Below are positions 1 to 8,276 of a stretch of 64,000 bases of DNA, one piece after another (the first letter of the stretch is position 1; the number at the start of each line of letters is the position of its first letter). Below the pieces are notes generated by a model. It searched no databases. It was not told where the DNA came from and worked only from the letters and a program-made list of their open reading frames with translations. The stretch comes from Paraburkholderia eburnea (GTDB lineage: Bacteria; Pseudomonadota; Gammaproteobacteria; Burkholderiales; Burkholderiaceae): positions 1 through 64,000 of the forward strand of contig NZ_PQGA01000020.1 in assembly GCF_002917095.1 (NCBI RefSeq), written 5' to 3'. The translations under genes and the position numbers were made by a program.

Positions 1-865
1 GCGGCCCTTGAGCGAAGTGGACAAGGGCGAGCTGTGGGAAAAGGACCGGCTCAGGCAACTCGCGGACGATACGGCGGCGTTTGTCCGACATTTCCGCCCG
101 AACTGGGACTTACGCACGATTACCGGCGAAAAGGCGCTGCGCGATGTTCAGGTGTTTGTCCGCGACAGTTTGAACCTGGCGCACTGGAACCTGCCGAGCG
201 ACAACGCGGTGGTCAAGAAAATACTCAGAGACGCGGTGGCATCCGGTCGGCTCGTGCCGGTTGTGAACCGCGAATATCGGGGCCTGCCGCGCGTAGCCCA
301 GCCGAACGCCGCGCCGCAGCGCTGGGCTGCCCCGGTTGGCAGCGGCGGTTACGGATACGCGCCCAAGGTCTTGAATGCCTGGGAATTTGACGCGCTGCGG
401 CGGGCCAATGGTGAGCTTCCCGCACTGGACTCAGGGGGCAGTGTCGTGAATGCGACGCTCGCCCCCCGGCCTGCCTTGGGTCTCCCTGCCACGGCTGACG
501 ACGGTTTTGGTTTGCCCGGCTTCGTTGAGTCGGCGGCGGGTGCTTTGATCGGTGGCGGTGACAATGATTCGGGCTGCGCCGACACGGGCGAAGCCGATTT
601 GCTTGATGATAGCGGCGGCGGTTCAGCCCCGCTTGGTGATGCGCAACCGTTCCGACTTGGCGATGATCCAGAAGCCGCGGTCGGTGACGTTGAACAAGAT
701 GCAGGGGTATTCCTTACTCCAGCAGAGGAAGCGGAATGCGAAATGCAATATGAAGCAGACATGGCCGAGTGTAGCGCTTACGCTGCGATGAATCGGTCTT
801 CTTGGGGCATATGCAAGGAGCGTGCAATGAACCGCTATGCAAGCTGCTTAAGGGGATTGGGATGA
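1..865 (+). CDS. C-terminal part of a large protein of unknown function, open at the left edge (possible polymorphic toxin or effector)
   Basis: The frame is open from position 2 to the TGA at 863-865 with no stop before the window edge, so the true start probably lies outside; the TTG at position 8 is only the first possible start codon here. The visible part is about 287 residues: a charged, predicted helical segment, then a Gly/Ser/Asp/Pro-rich low-complexity stretch, then a tail of about 45 residues with several spaced cysteines ending in an RY-x-x-C-x-R-G pattern. From memory, such cysteine-containing tails end some Burkholderiales polymorphic toxin or type VI effector proteins, but I cannot name a family. 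The next gene overlaps this one by 4 bp, as effector-immunity pairs often do. Function is unknown; the toxin idea is inference. Confidence 0.55.
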   Translation, partial: RPLSEVDKGELWEKDRLRQLADDTAAFVRHFRPNWDLRTITGEKALRDVQVFVRDSLNLAHWNLPSDNAVVKKILRDAVASGRLVPVVNREYRGLPRVAQPNAAPQRWAAPVGSGGYGYAPKVLNAWEFDALRRANGELPALDSGGSVVNATLAPRPALGLPATADDGFGLPGFVESAAGALIGGGDNDSGCADTGEADLLDDSGGGSAPLGDAQPFRLGDDPEAAVGDVEQDAGVFLTPAEEAECEMQYEADMAECSAYAAMNRSSWGICKERAMNRYASCLRGLG

Positions 866-1134
866 GCAAAAGAGGACCGAGATGTGTGCTGATTACCTAC
901 GACGAAGAGGGGCAGCAGATTGAGACATGCACAGTGGACAGAGACATGGTGGCGGCATTGAAAGAGCGGGCGCTTGTTATGCCGTGGTCTCTTGAGGATC
1001 GTTCGTTCACACTCGATGATGAATTCGCCAGGCAACTAGGTGGTGCAGCCCTTTTGCTACTTGCCATCAATCAGCCAGAACTTAAGCAATACGTCACAGT
1101 GACGCAGCATCAAGAAACACCGCCGGCACACTGA
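862..1134 (+). CDS. Small protein translationally coupled to the upstream gene; candidate immunity or partner protein
   Basis: This 90-residue protein starts at the ATG of an ATGA overlap (862-865) with the preceding stop. A purine-rich AGGGG lies just upstream, which decides the start. It is acidic to neutral, with a short hydrophobic run (GGAALLLLAI) in the second half and no signal peptide. I do not recognise a domain. Size, overlap and position directly after a large gene with a cysteine-rich end suggest an immunity or chaperone partner, but this is context inference only. A terminator follows within 30 bp, so the pair ends a transcription unit. Confidence 0.6.
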   Translation: MSKRGPRCVLITYDEEGQQIETCTVDRDMVAALKERALVMPWSLEDRSFTLDDEFARQLGGAALLLLAINQPELKQYVTVTQHQETPPAH

Positions 1135-1163
1135 CGCGCTGACCTTCCCGACCCTACACTCAG

Positions 1164-1188
1164 CCGACCTATGGATAGTCGGTTTTTT
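1164..1188 (+). terminator. Rho-independent terminator after the partner gene
   Basis: A CCGAC/GTCGG stem (1164-1168 with 1178-1182), extended inside by TAT/ATA, is followed by six T (1183-1188). It ends the two-gene unit on the + strand. Confidence 0.75.
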
Positions 1189-1485
1189 GTATTGGGCAAA
1201 TCGAACGTGCCGCTGTTACCGCTGTGAACAAACCTGTGAGCAAACATAACCCACCCATTTTTCCATCATCGGGCGGCGCTGCTCCAGAAGGCCCGCGCGG
1301 TGATAGGTAGCTTCAACCCTGTTCGTGATCGTATGCTTGCCGAGGTGACATGCGAAGCGATAGCCATGTGCGCAACGGAGCGCGAAGAGTCACGCGTGGG
1401 GAAACCACGATGCGTAGCTTCAACCGGGGAGTGGGGCAGTGTTCCCGAATTGGCGCTGTACAGCGCTTACATGGCCGCACAAAGC
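1189..1485. other. Stretch without a supportable gene
   Basis: I see no convincing gene here. A 12-bp direct repeat (GTAGCTTCAACC) occurs at 1307-1318 and 1414-1425, 107 bp apart. Short open frames lack ribosome sites and recognisable content. The stretch lies between the accessory pair and the tRNA-Thr terminator. Confidence 0.5.
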
Positions 1486-1514
1486 AAAAAGCCCAGTCTT
1501 TGACTGGGCTTTTT
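1486..1514 (-). terminator. Terminator downstream of tRNA-Thr, symmetrical
   Basis: GCCCAGTC (1491-1498) pairs with GACTGGGC (1502-1509) around a 3-nt loop, flanked by A5 on one side and T5 on the other, so it can work on both strands. It lies 13 bp beyond the 3' end of the minus-strand tRNA. Confidence 0.85.
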
Positions 1515-1526
1515 GTTGAAACTTGG

Positions 1527-1602
1527 TGGTGCCGGAAAGAGGAATCGAACCCCCGACCTTCGCATTACGAATGCGCTGCTCTACCGTCTGAGCTATTCCG
1601 GC
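1527..1602 (-). tRNA. tRNA-Thr (anticodon CGU)
   Basis: Read on the minus strand this is a 76-nt tRNA: acceptor GCCGGAA, a D-arm with AGCTCAGACGGTAGAGC, anticodon loop TTCGTAA giving CGU (reads ACG), a T-loop with GGTTCGATTCC, and an encoded CCA end at 1527-1529. It stands alone with its own terminator. tRNA 3' ends are common island insertion sites, and sequence of accessory character lies on its 3' side, but no integrase or duplicated 3' end is visible there. Confidence 0.96.
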
Positions 1603-1668
1603 GTCACATCACAGAAGAAAGATTATAGAAAAGTGGCTCGAAGAATGCAAGCCCTTTCTTCATCTTTT

Positions 1669-2685
1669 TTATTTTTTTGCTTCGTGGTGATAACGCGTGA
1701 CGCGCTCGACCTCGTTCTTCGAGCCGAGGAACACCGCGACGCGCTCATGCAGGCTCGTCGGCTGGATGTCGAGAATGCGATCTTCGCCGTTGGTCGCCAC
1801 GCCGCCCGCCTGCTCGACAATGAACGACATCGGATTGGCCTCGTACATCAGGCGCAGCTTGCCCGGCTTCGACGGATCGCGCTTGTCGGCCGGATACATG
1901 AAGATGCCGCCGCGATTCAGGATACGGTGCACGTCCGCGACCATCGAGGCGATCCAGCGCATGTTGAAGTTCTCGCCGCGCGGGCCATCCTTGCCGTCGT
2001 TCAGCTCGCCGACGTACTTCTGGACCGGCTCGTACCAGTGACGGGCGTTCGAGGCATTGATCGCGTATTCGCGCGTGTCTTCCGGGATGCGCATGTTGCT
2101 CTGCGTGAGCACCCACGAACCGAGTTCGCGATCGAGCGTGAAGCAGTTCACGCCGTTGCCGGTCGTCAGCACGAGCACGGTCTGCGGGCCGTACACGGCG
2201 TAGCCTGCCGCGACTTGCTGCGTGCCGGGCTGCAGGAACGATTCCTCGGTGGCCTGCTTGCCGTCCGGGCAGCGCAGCACCGAAAAGATCGTGCCGATCG
2301 ACACGTTCACGTCGATGTTCGACGAGCCGTCGAGCGGGTCGAACACGAGCAGGTATTCGCCCTTCGGGTAGTTGGCCGGGATCGGGAAGAAGGTTTCCAT
2401 TTCCTCGGAGGCCATGGCCGCGAGGTTGCCGCCCCATTCGTTGGCGTCGAGCAGGATTTCGTTCGACAGGATGTCGAGGTTCTTCTGCACTTCGCCCTGA
2501 ACGTTCTCGCTGCCTGCAGTGCCGAGCGCATCGCCGAGCGCGCCCTTGCTGACGTTGAAGCTGATCGCCTTGCAGGCGCGCGCGACGACTTCGATCAACA
2601 GACGCAGATCGGCGGGCAGGTTCTTGTGTTCGCGCTGCTGCTCGATCAGGTATTTCGTGAGAGTGGTACGACGTTGCAAAGCCAT
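1669..2685 (-). CDS. fbp: Class 1 fructose-1,6-bisphosphatase
   Basis: The 338-residue protein hydrolyses fructose-1,6-bisphosphate to fructose-6-phosphate, the committed step of gluconeogenesis (and of the Calvin cycle where present). The metal- and phosphate-binding signature FDPLDGSSNIDVN is at about residues 115-127, with the acidic EE pair near 94-95; length matches bacterial class 1 enzymes. It lies downstream of pepN on the same strand, with a terminator between them, so it is probably transcribed separately. The ATG at 2685 begins the conserved N-terminus. Confidence 0.96.
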   Translation of the reverse strand: MALQRRTTLTKYLIEQQREHKNLPADLRLLIEVVARACKAISFNVSKGALGDALGTAGSENVQGEVQKNLDILSNEILLDANEWGGNLAAMASEEMETFFPIPANYPKGEYLLVFDPLDGSSNIDVNVSIGTIFSVLRCPDGKQATEESFLQPGTQQVAAGYAVYGPQTVLVLTTGNGVNCFTLDRELGSWVLTQSNMRIPEDTREYAINASNARHWYEPVQKYVGELNDGKDGPRGENFNMRWIASMVADVHRILNRGGIFMYPADKRDPSKPGKLRLMYEANPMSFIVEQAGGVATNGEDRILDIQPTSLHERVAVFLGSKNEVERVTRYHHEAKK

Positions 2686-2855
2686 TGCAGTACTCCGGGG
2701 AGCTTGGGGAATAGCGCAATTCTACCCGCTGGGCTGTGACTGCCCGGTGCGCAACGCCGTAAAAATGCCGTAGGCGCACGGCCTGGCGCGCCGGGCAGGG
2801 ATCGTGGCGGACAAAAGTAATCGTAAAAAGCGCGAAAAAAACGCGAAAAATAGCG

Positions 2856-2895
2856 CGAAAAAAAGCCGGCCCTGCGACGTTCGCAAGGCCGGCTT
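2856..2895 (-). terminator. Terminator after pepN
   Basis: AAGCCGGCC (2863-2871) pairs with GGCCGGCTT (2887-2895). On the minus strand the stem is followed by seven T. It lies about 20 bp beyond the pepN stop and separates pepN from fbp. Confidence 0.88.
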
Positions 2896-2915
2896 GTCGT
2901 GACGTATCTAAAGCG

Positions 2916-5606
2916 TCAGGCCAGGGCTTTTTCCACGATCTCGCGCACGTCGCGCGACTTCACGCGCGCGGCGACCTGTTCGAGCGCGGCGCGCATGGCG
3001 TCGCGCAGCGTCGGCGTGAAGCGGCGCCACAATTCGAGATTGCGGGCCAGTCGCGCGGCAACCTGCGGATTGATGGCGTCGAGCGCGATCACCTGTTCCG
3101 CCCAGAACGCGTAGCCCGAGCCGTCGGCGGCGTGGAATTGCGCCGGGTTGGCCGCGCAGAAGCTGAAGATCAGCGAGCGCGCGCGGTTCGGATTCTTCAG
3201 ATTGAAGGCCGGATGGCGCATCAGCGCGCGCACGGTCTCGATCACCGGGCGCTGGCTGGTGCCGCGCTGGGTCGCCTGCAGCGAGAACCACTTGTCGATG
3301 ACGAGCGGTTCTTGCTCGAAACGCGCATAGAAGTCTTCGAGCGCCTTTTTCGCGTAACCGGCGCCCGTGGCCGCCGAAGCGTTCATCAGCGCCGACAGCG
3401 CCGCCGCGCGGTCGGTCATGTTGTTGGCGGCATCGTACTGGGCCGTGGCGAGGCGCACGGCGTCGGCGGGGTCGTCGAGTTCGCTGAGGTACGAAAGCGC
3501 GAGATTCTTCAGGCCGCGATGGCCCGCCGCTTCCGGCGTCGGCTCATAGACTCCGGGCGTCAGATTGGCCTGATAGGCCGCGAGCCATTCGGCCTTGAGC
3601 GCCGTGGCCAGGCGCTTGCGCACGAACTGGCGCGCGGCGTGCACGGCGGCCGGGTCCGATTCGGCCATCTGTTCGGCGAGATAGGTTTCCGACGGCAGCA
3701 TCAACGCGAGTTCGCGGAACGACGGCGACAGCGACGGGTCGGTCAGCACGCGGCTGAAGGCCTGCACGAGCGCGTCGTTGGCTTCGAGCGGCTGACCCGC
3801 CGAGGCGCGCGCGGCCAGCGCGAGCAGTTCGCGCGTGGCCAGACGCTGACCGGCTTCCCAGCGGTTGAACGGATCGCTGTCGTGCGCGAGCAGGAAGGCG
3901 AGTTCATCGTTGCCGTAGTCGTACTCGACGATCACCGGCGCCGAGAAGTTGCGCAGCAGCGAGGGCAGGGGCTTCGCCGCGACATCGACGAAGGTGAAGG
4001 TCTGCTGCGTTTCGGTGACTTCGAGCACGCGCGTCGTCGCGCCGAAGGCGCTTTCGCCTTCGAGCTTGAGCGGCAGATCCTGACCGTCCGGGCCGATCAA
4101 ACCGATCGCGAACGGAATCAGCAGCGGCCCCTTTTGCGTTTCGCGCGCGGCAGGCGAGCTGTTCGCATAGCCTTGCGAAAGCGTCACGCTATAGCGCTTC
4201 GCGGCGGCGTCGTAGTGTGTAGTCACGCTCACGCGCGGCGTGCCCGCCTGGCTGTACCAGCGCTCGAATTGCGCGAGGTCGCGGCCATTGGCGTCGGCCA
4301 TCGCGCGGCGGAAATCGTCGCAGGTCACGGCCTGGCCGTCGTGGCGCTGGAAGTACAGGTCCATGCCCTTGCGGAAGCCGTCGCGGCCAAACAGCGTCTG
4401 ATACATCCGCACGACTTCCGAGCCTTTCTCATACACGGTCATCGTGTAGAAGTTGTTGATCTCGACGTAGCTCTCGGGGCGCACCGGATGCGCCATCGGG
4501 CCCGCGTCCTCGGCGAACTGCATCTGGCGCAGCACGCGCACGTCCTCGATACGCTTGGTCGCGCGCGCGGCTTCGTTTTCGTCGCCGCCCGACATCGCCG
4601 CCGAGAACTCCTGGTCGCGGAATACCGTCAGCCCTTCCTTCAGGCTCAGCTGGAACCAGTCGCGGCAGGTCACGCGGTTGCCGGTCCAGTTGTGAAAGTA
4701 CTCGTGGCCGACCACGGCTTCGATGTTGGCGAAGTCGACGTCGGTGGCCGTTTCGGGGTTCGCCAGCACGTACTTCGTGTTGAAGATGTTGAGCCCCTTG
4801 TTTTCCATCGCGCCCATGTTGAAGTCGCTCACGGCGACGATCATGAAGCGGTCCAGATCGAGTTCGAGGCCAAAGCGCGCTTCGTCCCAGCGGATCGAGT
4901 GGATCAGCGAATCCATCGCGTGGCGCGTCTTGTCCAGATCGTGCGGCTCGACCCACACCTGCAGCAGCTTTTCCTTGCCCGAACCGGACTGGATGCGCTC
5001 TTCCAGCGCGACCAGCTTGCCCGCGACCAGCGCGAACAAATAGCTCGGCTTGCGGAACGGGTCTTCCCACTTCGCATAGTGACGGCCATCGGGCAGGTCG
5101 CCTTCGGCGATCAGGTTGCCGTTCGAGAGCAGCACGGGGTACGAGATCTTGTCCGCGCGCAGCGTCACCGTGTAGGTGGACATCACGTCCGGGCGGTCGA
5201 GGAACCAGGTGATGCGGCGAAAGCCCTCGGCTTCGCATTGCGTGAAGAAGTTGCCGCTCGACACATAGAGGCCGGAGAGCGTGGTGTTCGCCGCCGGGTC
5301 GCATGCGCCCGTGAGCGTGAGCGTGAAGGTATCCGGCACGTTTTCGACCGTCAGGCCATGGTCGTGCGCGCGCACCTGTTCCCAGGGCTGGCCGTCGATG
5401 GTCGCGGAGATGAACTCCAGTTGCTCGCCCATCAGTTCGAGATGGGTTGCGTGGTTCGCATCGGGGTTGCGGCGCACGGCAAGCGTGCTCTTGACGATGG
5501 TGCGCTCGGGCACGAGATCGAATTCGAGATCGACGGTATCGATCAGGAAGGCGGGCGGCGCGTAGTCTTCGCGGCGGATCACGGTAGGCGTGGCGGTATC
5601 GGACAT
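2916..5606 (-). CDS. pepN: Aminopeptidase N (M1 family zinc metallopeptidase)
   Basis: The 896-residue cytosolic enzyme removes N-terminal amino acids from peptides. The exopeptidase motif GAMEN is at residues 265-269, and the zinc site HEYFH (301-305) is followed by the third ligand E324, exactly HExxH-x18-E. Length matches PepN of gamma- and beta-proteobacteria. The frame stays open for 92 more codons upstream, but the start at 5606 (MSDTATPTVIRR) begins family-like sequence and was chosen. A long open frame on the opposite strand is a GC-driven shadow. A terminator follows. Confidence 0.95.
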   Translation of the reverse strand: MSDTATPTVIRREDYAPPAFLIDTVDLEFDLVPERTIVKSTLAVRRNPDANHATHLELMGEQLEFISATIDGQPWEQVRAHDHGLTVENVPDTFTLTLTGACDPAANTTLSGLYVSSGNFFTQCEAEGFRRITWFLDRPDVMSTYTVTLRADKISYPVLLSNGNLIAEGDLPDGRHYAKWEDPFRKPSYLFALVAGKLVALEERIQSGSGKEKLLQVWVEPHDLDKTRHAMDSLIHSIRWDEARFGLELDLDRFMIVAVSDFNMGAMENKGLNIFNTKYVLANPETATDVDFANIEAVVGHEYFHNWTGNRVTCRDWFQLSLKEGLTVFRDQEFSAAMSGGDENEAARATKRIEDVRVLRQMQFAEDAGPMAHPVRPESYVEINNFYTMTVYEKGSEVVRMYQTLFGRDGFRKGMDLYFQRHDGQAVTCDDFRRAMADANGRDLAQFERWYSQAGTPRVSVTTHYDAAAKRYSVTLSQGYANSSPAARETQKGPLLIPFAIGLIGPDGQDLPLKLEGESAFGATTRVLEVTETQQTFTFVDVAAKPLPSLLRNFSAPVIVEYDYGNDELAFLLAHDSDPFNRWEAGQRLATRELLALAARASAGQPLEANDALVQAFSRVLTDPSLSPSFRELALMLPSETYLAEQMAESDPAAVHAARQFVRKRLATALKAEWLAAYQANLTPGVYEPTPEAAGHRGLKNLALSYLSELDDPADAVRLATAQYDAANNMTDRAAALSALMNASAATGAGYAKKALEDFYARFEQEPLVIDKWFSLQATQRGTSQRPVIETVRALMRHPAFNLKNPNRARSLIFSFCAANPAQFHAADGSGYAFWAEQVIALDAINPQVAARLARNLELWRRFTPTLRDAMRAALEQVAARVKSRDVREIVEKALA

Positions 5607-6022
5607 GGTCTCGTGCGGGGAAACGTCGGGTCGTCGGTTCGTGGGATCGGGCGTCAGTCGATTCAGGTGGCCGCCTGCTCGTGCTGTGCCGAAGGCGGCC
5701 GGCCGTCCCATTGTACAAAGGCTCGGGCGGCTTGTCCGGAGGGCGGCAGCGGGAGATGGGGCGGCGTCAGCCAGGGGGGCGCCGGTGAGCCGAACTTTCG
5801 CGTCGTCGCGCGAGTCAGTATGATCGGACCTGCCGCGTCGCCCGCACCGCATCACGCGTGCCTGCGAAGCCGTTCGGAGCACAAAAGATTCGCTGCAAAA
5901 TCACAGGGCGACGCCCATCCGACGGAATAAACGCCGTGGCAGATTCGTACCGGATAGGTACCGGAAGGAGCGGCCCCACGACTGCGCTTTCACAACCACT
6001 GGCAAGACTGCAAGAGAAGACC
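5607..6022. promoter_or_regulatory. Divergent promoter region between pepN and the DUF4136 lipoprotein gene
   Basis: This 416-bp gap between two divergent genes holds no supportable coding sequence and should carry both promoters. I could not assign -35/-10 boxes with confidence. Confidence 0.4.
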
Positions 6023-6715
6023 ATGATGCCCGATCGATGGACCCGCCGCGCCCTGCTGATGCTGGCCGCGCTCGCCGTGACGCTGTCCGGCTGCACTACC
6101 TACGTAACGAGCCAGGTGACGGCGTTCTCCGCGTGGGAAGGCGGCAGCGACGCCACGCGCACCTTTGCGTTCACGCGCAACCCCGACCAGCAGCACAGCA
6201 TCGAACAATCGACCTATGAGAATCTGGTCGCCGATGGTCTCGCGACCCAGGCGTTCCATCAGGTGCCGCTGCCGCAGGCACACTATCTCGTCGGTCTCGC
6301 CTACGGCAGCCGCATGGATACGGTGACGGTTGCCCAGCCCGTGTTCTACAACCCCTGGCCGGGTCCGTACTGGGGGCCGTTCAATCCGTGGGGCCCTTGG
6401 GGTCCGTATGGTCCGGCCTATGTGAACCAGAGCTATCCCGTCTATTCGCACGTGCTGGCGATCCGCATCACGGACAAGGCGTCGGGCAAGGAGTTGTATA
6501 ACGTTTCCGCGCGCGCCTCGGGCGACGATCCCTCGCTCGTGCGGGTGATGCCGTACCTGGTGCGCAGCGCGCTCGCCAACTTCCCGTTGCAGAACGGCAC
6601 CGTCACGCAGGTCAAGCTGCCGCTCGACAAGAACGGCGGGGCGCCGAACGAAGCGCCGGCTGCTCCGGCGGCCGCGATGCCTCCGGCGGCATCTGCTGCC
6701 GCACCCGCGAAGTAA
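6023..6715 (+). CDS. DUF4136 family lipoprotein
   Basis: A 230-residue protein with a lipoprotein signal peptide: basic N-terminus, hydrophobic core, and lipobox LSGC with the lipidated cysteine at residue 24. The body matches my memory of DUF4136 proteins (small beta-rich envelope lipoproteins), with a Pro/Gly/Trp/Tyr-rich insert in the middle and an Ala/Pro-rich tail. The start is one of two adjacent ATGs (6023, 6026), preceded by GAGAAGA. Located in the envelope; biochemical role unknown. It is monocistronic, with a terminator shared with the converging guaD. Confidence 0.85.
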   Translation: MMPDRWTRRALLMLAALAVTLSGCTTYVTSQVTAFSAWEGGSDATRTFAFTRNPDQQHSIEQSTYENLVADGLATQAFHQVPLPQAHYLVGLAYGSRMDTVTVAQPVFYNPWPGPYWGPFNPWGPWGPYGPAYVNQSYPVYSHVLAIRITDKASGKELYNVSARASGDDPSLVRVMPYLVRSALANFPLQNGTVTQVKLPLDKNGGAPNEAPAAPAAAMPPAASAAAPAK

Positions 6716-6743
6716 GTCGCCAATAAGGGAAAAAAAGCAAAAA

Positions 6744-6777
6744 AAAGCGCGCCGGACCCGAAGGTCCGGCGCGCTTT
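6744..6777. terminator. Bidirectional terminator between DUF4136 gene and guaD
   Basis: A 15-bp perfect stem (6744-6758 with 6763-6777, loop CGAA) begins with AAA and ends with TTT. It sits between two converging genes and can serve both. Confidence 0.88.
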
Positions 6778-6807
6778 GCTTTGGGGGAGACGCTCGTATG
6801 AGCGGGC

Positions 6808-8109
6808 TTACACGGTTTCCCGGCTGTGCACGCGCGCGCCTGCCGCATAGGTCTCGAACACGGCGCGGTCGTCGCCCAGCAGCGCGAACGCGAACAGCAG
6901 TTCTTCGAGCGATTCGGCGCGCGCGGTGCGGCGCGCGAGCAGCGGCGTGGCCTGCGGATCGAGCACGACGAAGTCGGCTTCGGTCTGCGGCGCGAGCGTG
7001 CCGACCGTGTCGGCGAGATCGAGCGCCTCGGCGGCGCCCGCCGTCGCGAGCCAGAACATGCGCGTGGCGGTCAGATGATGGCCGCCCATGCGCGCGACCT
7101 TGTGCGCCTCGTTCATGGTCTGCAGCATCGAGAACGACGTGCCGCCGCCCACGTCGGTCGCCAGCGTCACGGGCATCTGCGACGCGTTGGCCTTGTCGAA
7201 GTCGAACAACCCGCTGCCGAGGAACAGGTTCGACGTCGGACAGTGCGCCGCGACCGCGCCGGTGGCGGCCATGCGCTGGCGGTCTTCATCGTCGAGCCAG
7301 ATGCAGTGGCCGTACACCGCGCGACGGCGCAGGAGTCCGTAACGATCGTAGACGTCCAGATAGCTGCGCTGACGCGGGAACAATTCCTTGACCCACTTCA
7401 CCTCGTCGGGATTTTCGGCGACGTGGCTCTGGATGAAGATGTCGCCGTGCGCCTTCGCGAGCGCCTCGCAGGCTTCGAGCTGTGCCTCGGTCGAGGTCGG
7501 CGCGAAGCGCGGCGTGAGCGCGTACATCTGGCGGCCCTTGTTGTGCCAGCGGCCGATCAGCTCCGCGCTGTCGTCGTAGCCGGTTTGCGGCGTGTCGCGC
7601 AGGAATTCGGGGCAGTGACGGTCCATCAGCACCTTGCCCGCGACCATGCGCAGATTTTTTGCCTCGCTCGCCGTGAAGAGCGCATCGGCCGACTGCTTGT
7701 GCACCGTGCAATAGACGAGCGCGGTGGTCGTGCCGCTCCTGAGCAGTTCGTCGACGAAGAATTGCGCCGTGTCCTGCGCGACGGCCTCGTTCTCGAAGCC
7801 GCGCTCGGTCGGGAAGGTGTAGGTCTCCAGCCACGGCAGCAGGCCCGGCGCGGGCGACGCGATCATGTCGGTCTGCGGGTAGTGGATGTGCGTGTCGATG
7901 AAGCCCGGCACGATCAGCTTGTCGCGCAGGTCGTGCACCTTTGCGCCTTCGCTCACGCGGTCCTTGAGCGCCGACCAGGCGCCGGACGCCGCCACGCGGC
8001 CGTCCTCGACGATCACGACGCCGTCTTCATGGAACTGCGCCGCATCGGGCGATTGCGCGGGGTCGCCGGTGAACGTCAGAAGTTGTGCGCGAAAAGCCGA
8101 TTGAGTCAT
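6808..8109 (-). CDS. guaD: Guanine deaminase
   Basis: The 433-residue amidohydrolase converts guanine to xanthine and ammonia. Metal ligands of the superfamily are visible: HIH at 74-76 in GFIDTHIHYPQTD, H229 in QSHVAE, H268, and D319 in ATDVGGG. It is the last gene of a leftward group xdhC-ade-guaD. Its xanthine product feeds xanthine dehydrogenase, whose maturation factor XdhC is encoded in the same group. Confidence 0.95.
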   Translation of the reverse strand: MTQSAFRAQLLTFTGDPAQSPDAAQFHEDGVVIVEDGRVAASGAWSALKDRVSEGAKVHDLRDKLIVPGFIDTHIHYPQTDMIASPAPGLLPWLETYTFPTERGFENEAVAQDTAQFFVDELLRSGTTTALVYCTVHKQSADALFTASEAKNLRMVAGKVLMDRHCPEFLRDTPQTGYDDSAELIGRWHNKGRQMYALTPRFAPTSTEAQLEACEALAKAHGDIFIQSHVAENPDEVKWVKELFPRQRSYLDVYDRYGLLRRRAVYGHCIWLDDEDRQRMAATGAVAAHCPTSNLFLGSGLFDFDKANASQMPVTLATDVGGGTSFSMLQTMNEAHKVARMGGHHLTATRMFWLATAGAAEALDLADTVGTLAPQTEADFVVLDPQATPLLARRTARAESLEELLFAFALLGDDRAVFETYAAGARVHSRETV

Positions 8110-8158
8110 GGGAACATCGTCTCCGAAAAATTCAGGTATGCGGGCGCAGGATGCTTGC

Positions 8159-8186
8159 GCGCGCCGCTCCTGAACAGGCGGCGCGC
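8159..8186. repeat. Strong GC hairpin in the ade-guaD gap
   Basis: GCGCGCCGC (8159-8167) and GCGGCGCGC (8178-8186) form a perfect 9-bp stem with a 10-nt loop. On the transcribed minus strand the T-tract precedes the stem, so it is not a standard terminator. It may stabilise or attenuate the intercistronic RNA. Confidence 0.5.
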
Positions 8187-8276
8187 AAAAAATGGGCGCG
8201 AGCGGCCCCCCGGCCCGGCGCGTGCGCGCGGGGCCCTGGAGGAGGGTATTGCCCGGGCTGAAACGTTCTGCGCGGG

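Noticed and set aside
3132..5930. Very long open frame opposite pepN
   Set aside because: Arg/Gly/His/Val-rich translation without domain or start context; it is the expected antisense shadow of a high-GC gene with strong codon bias.
8159..8186. Terminator after ade
   Set aside because: The hairpin is strong, but on the transcribed strand the T-tract is 5' of the stem.
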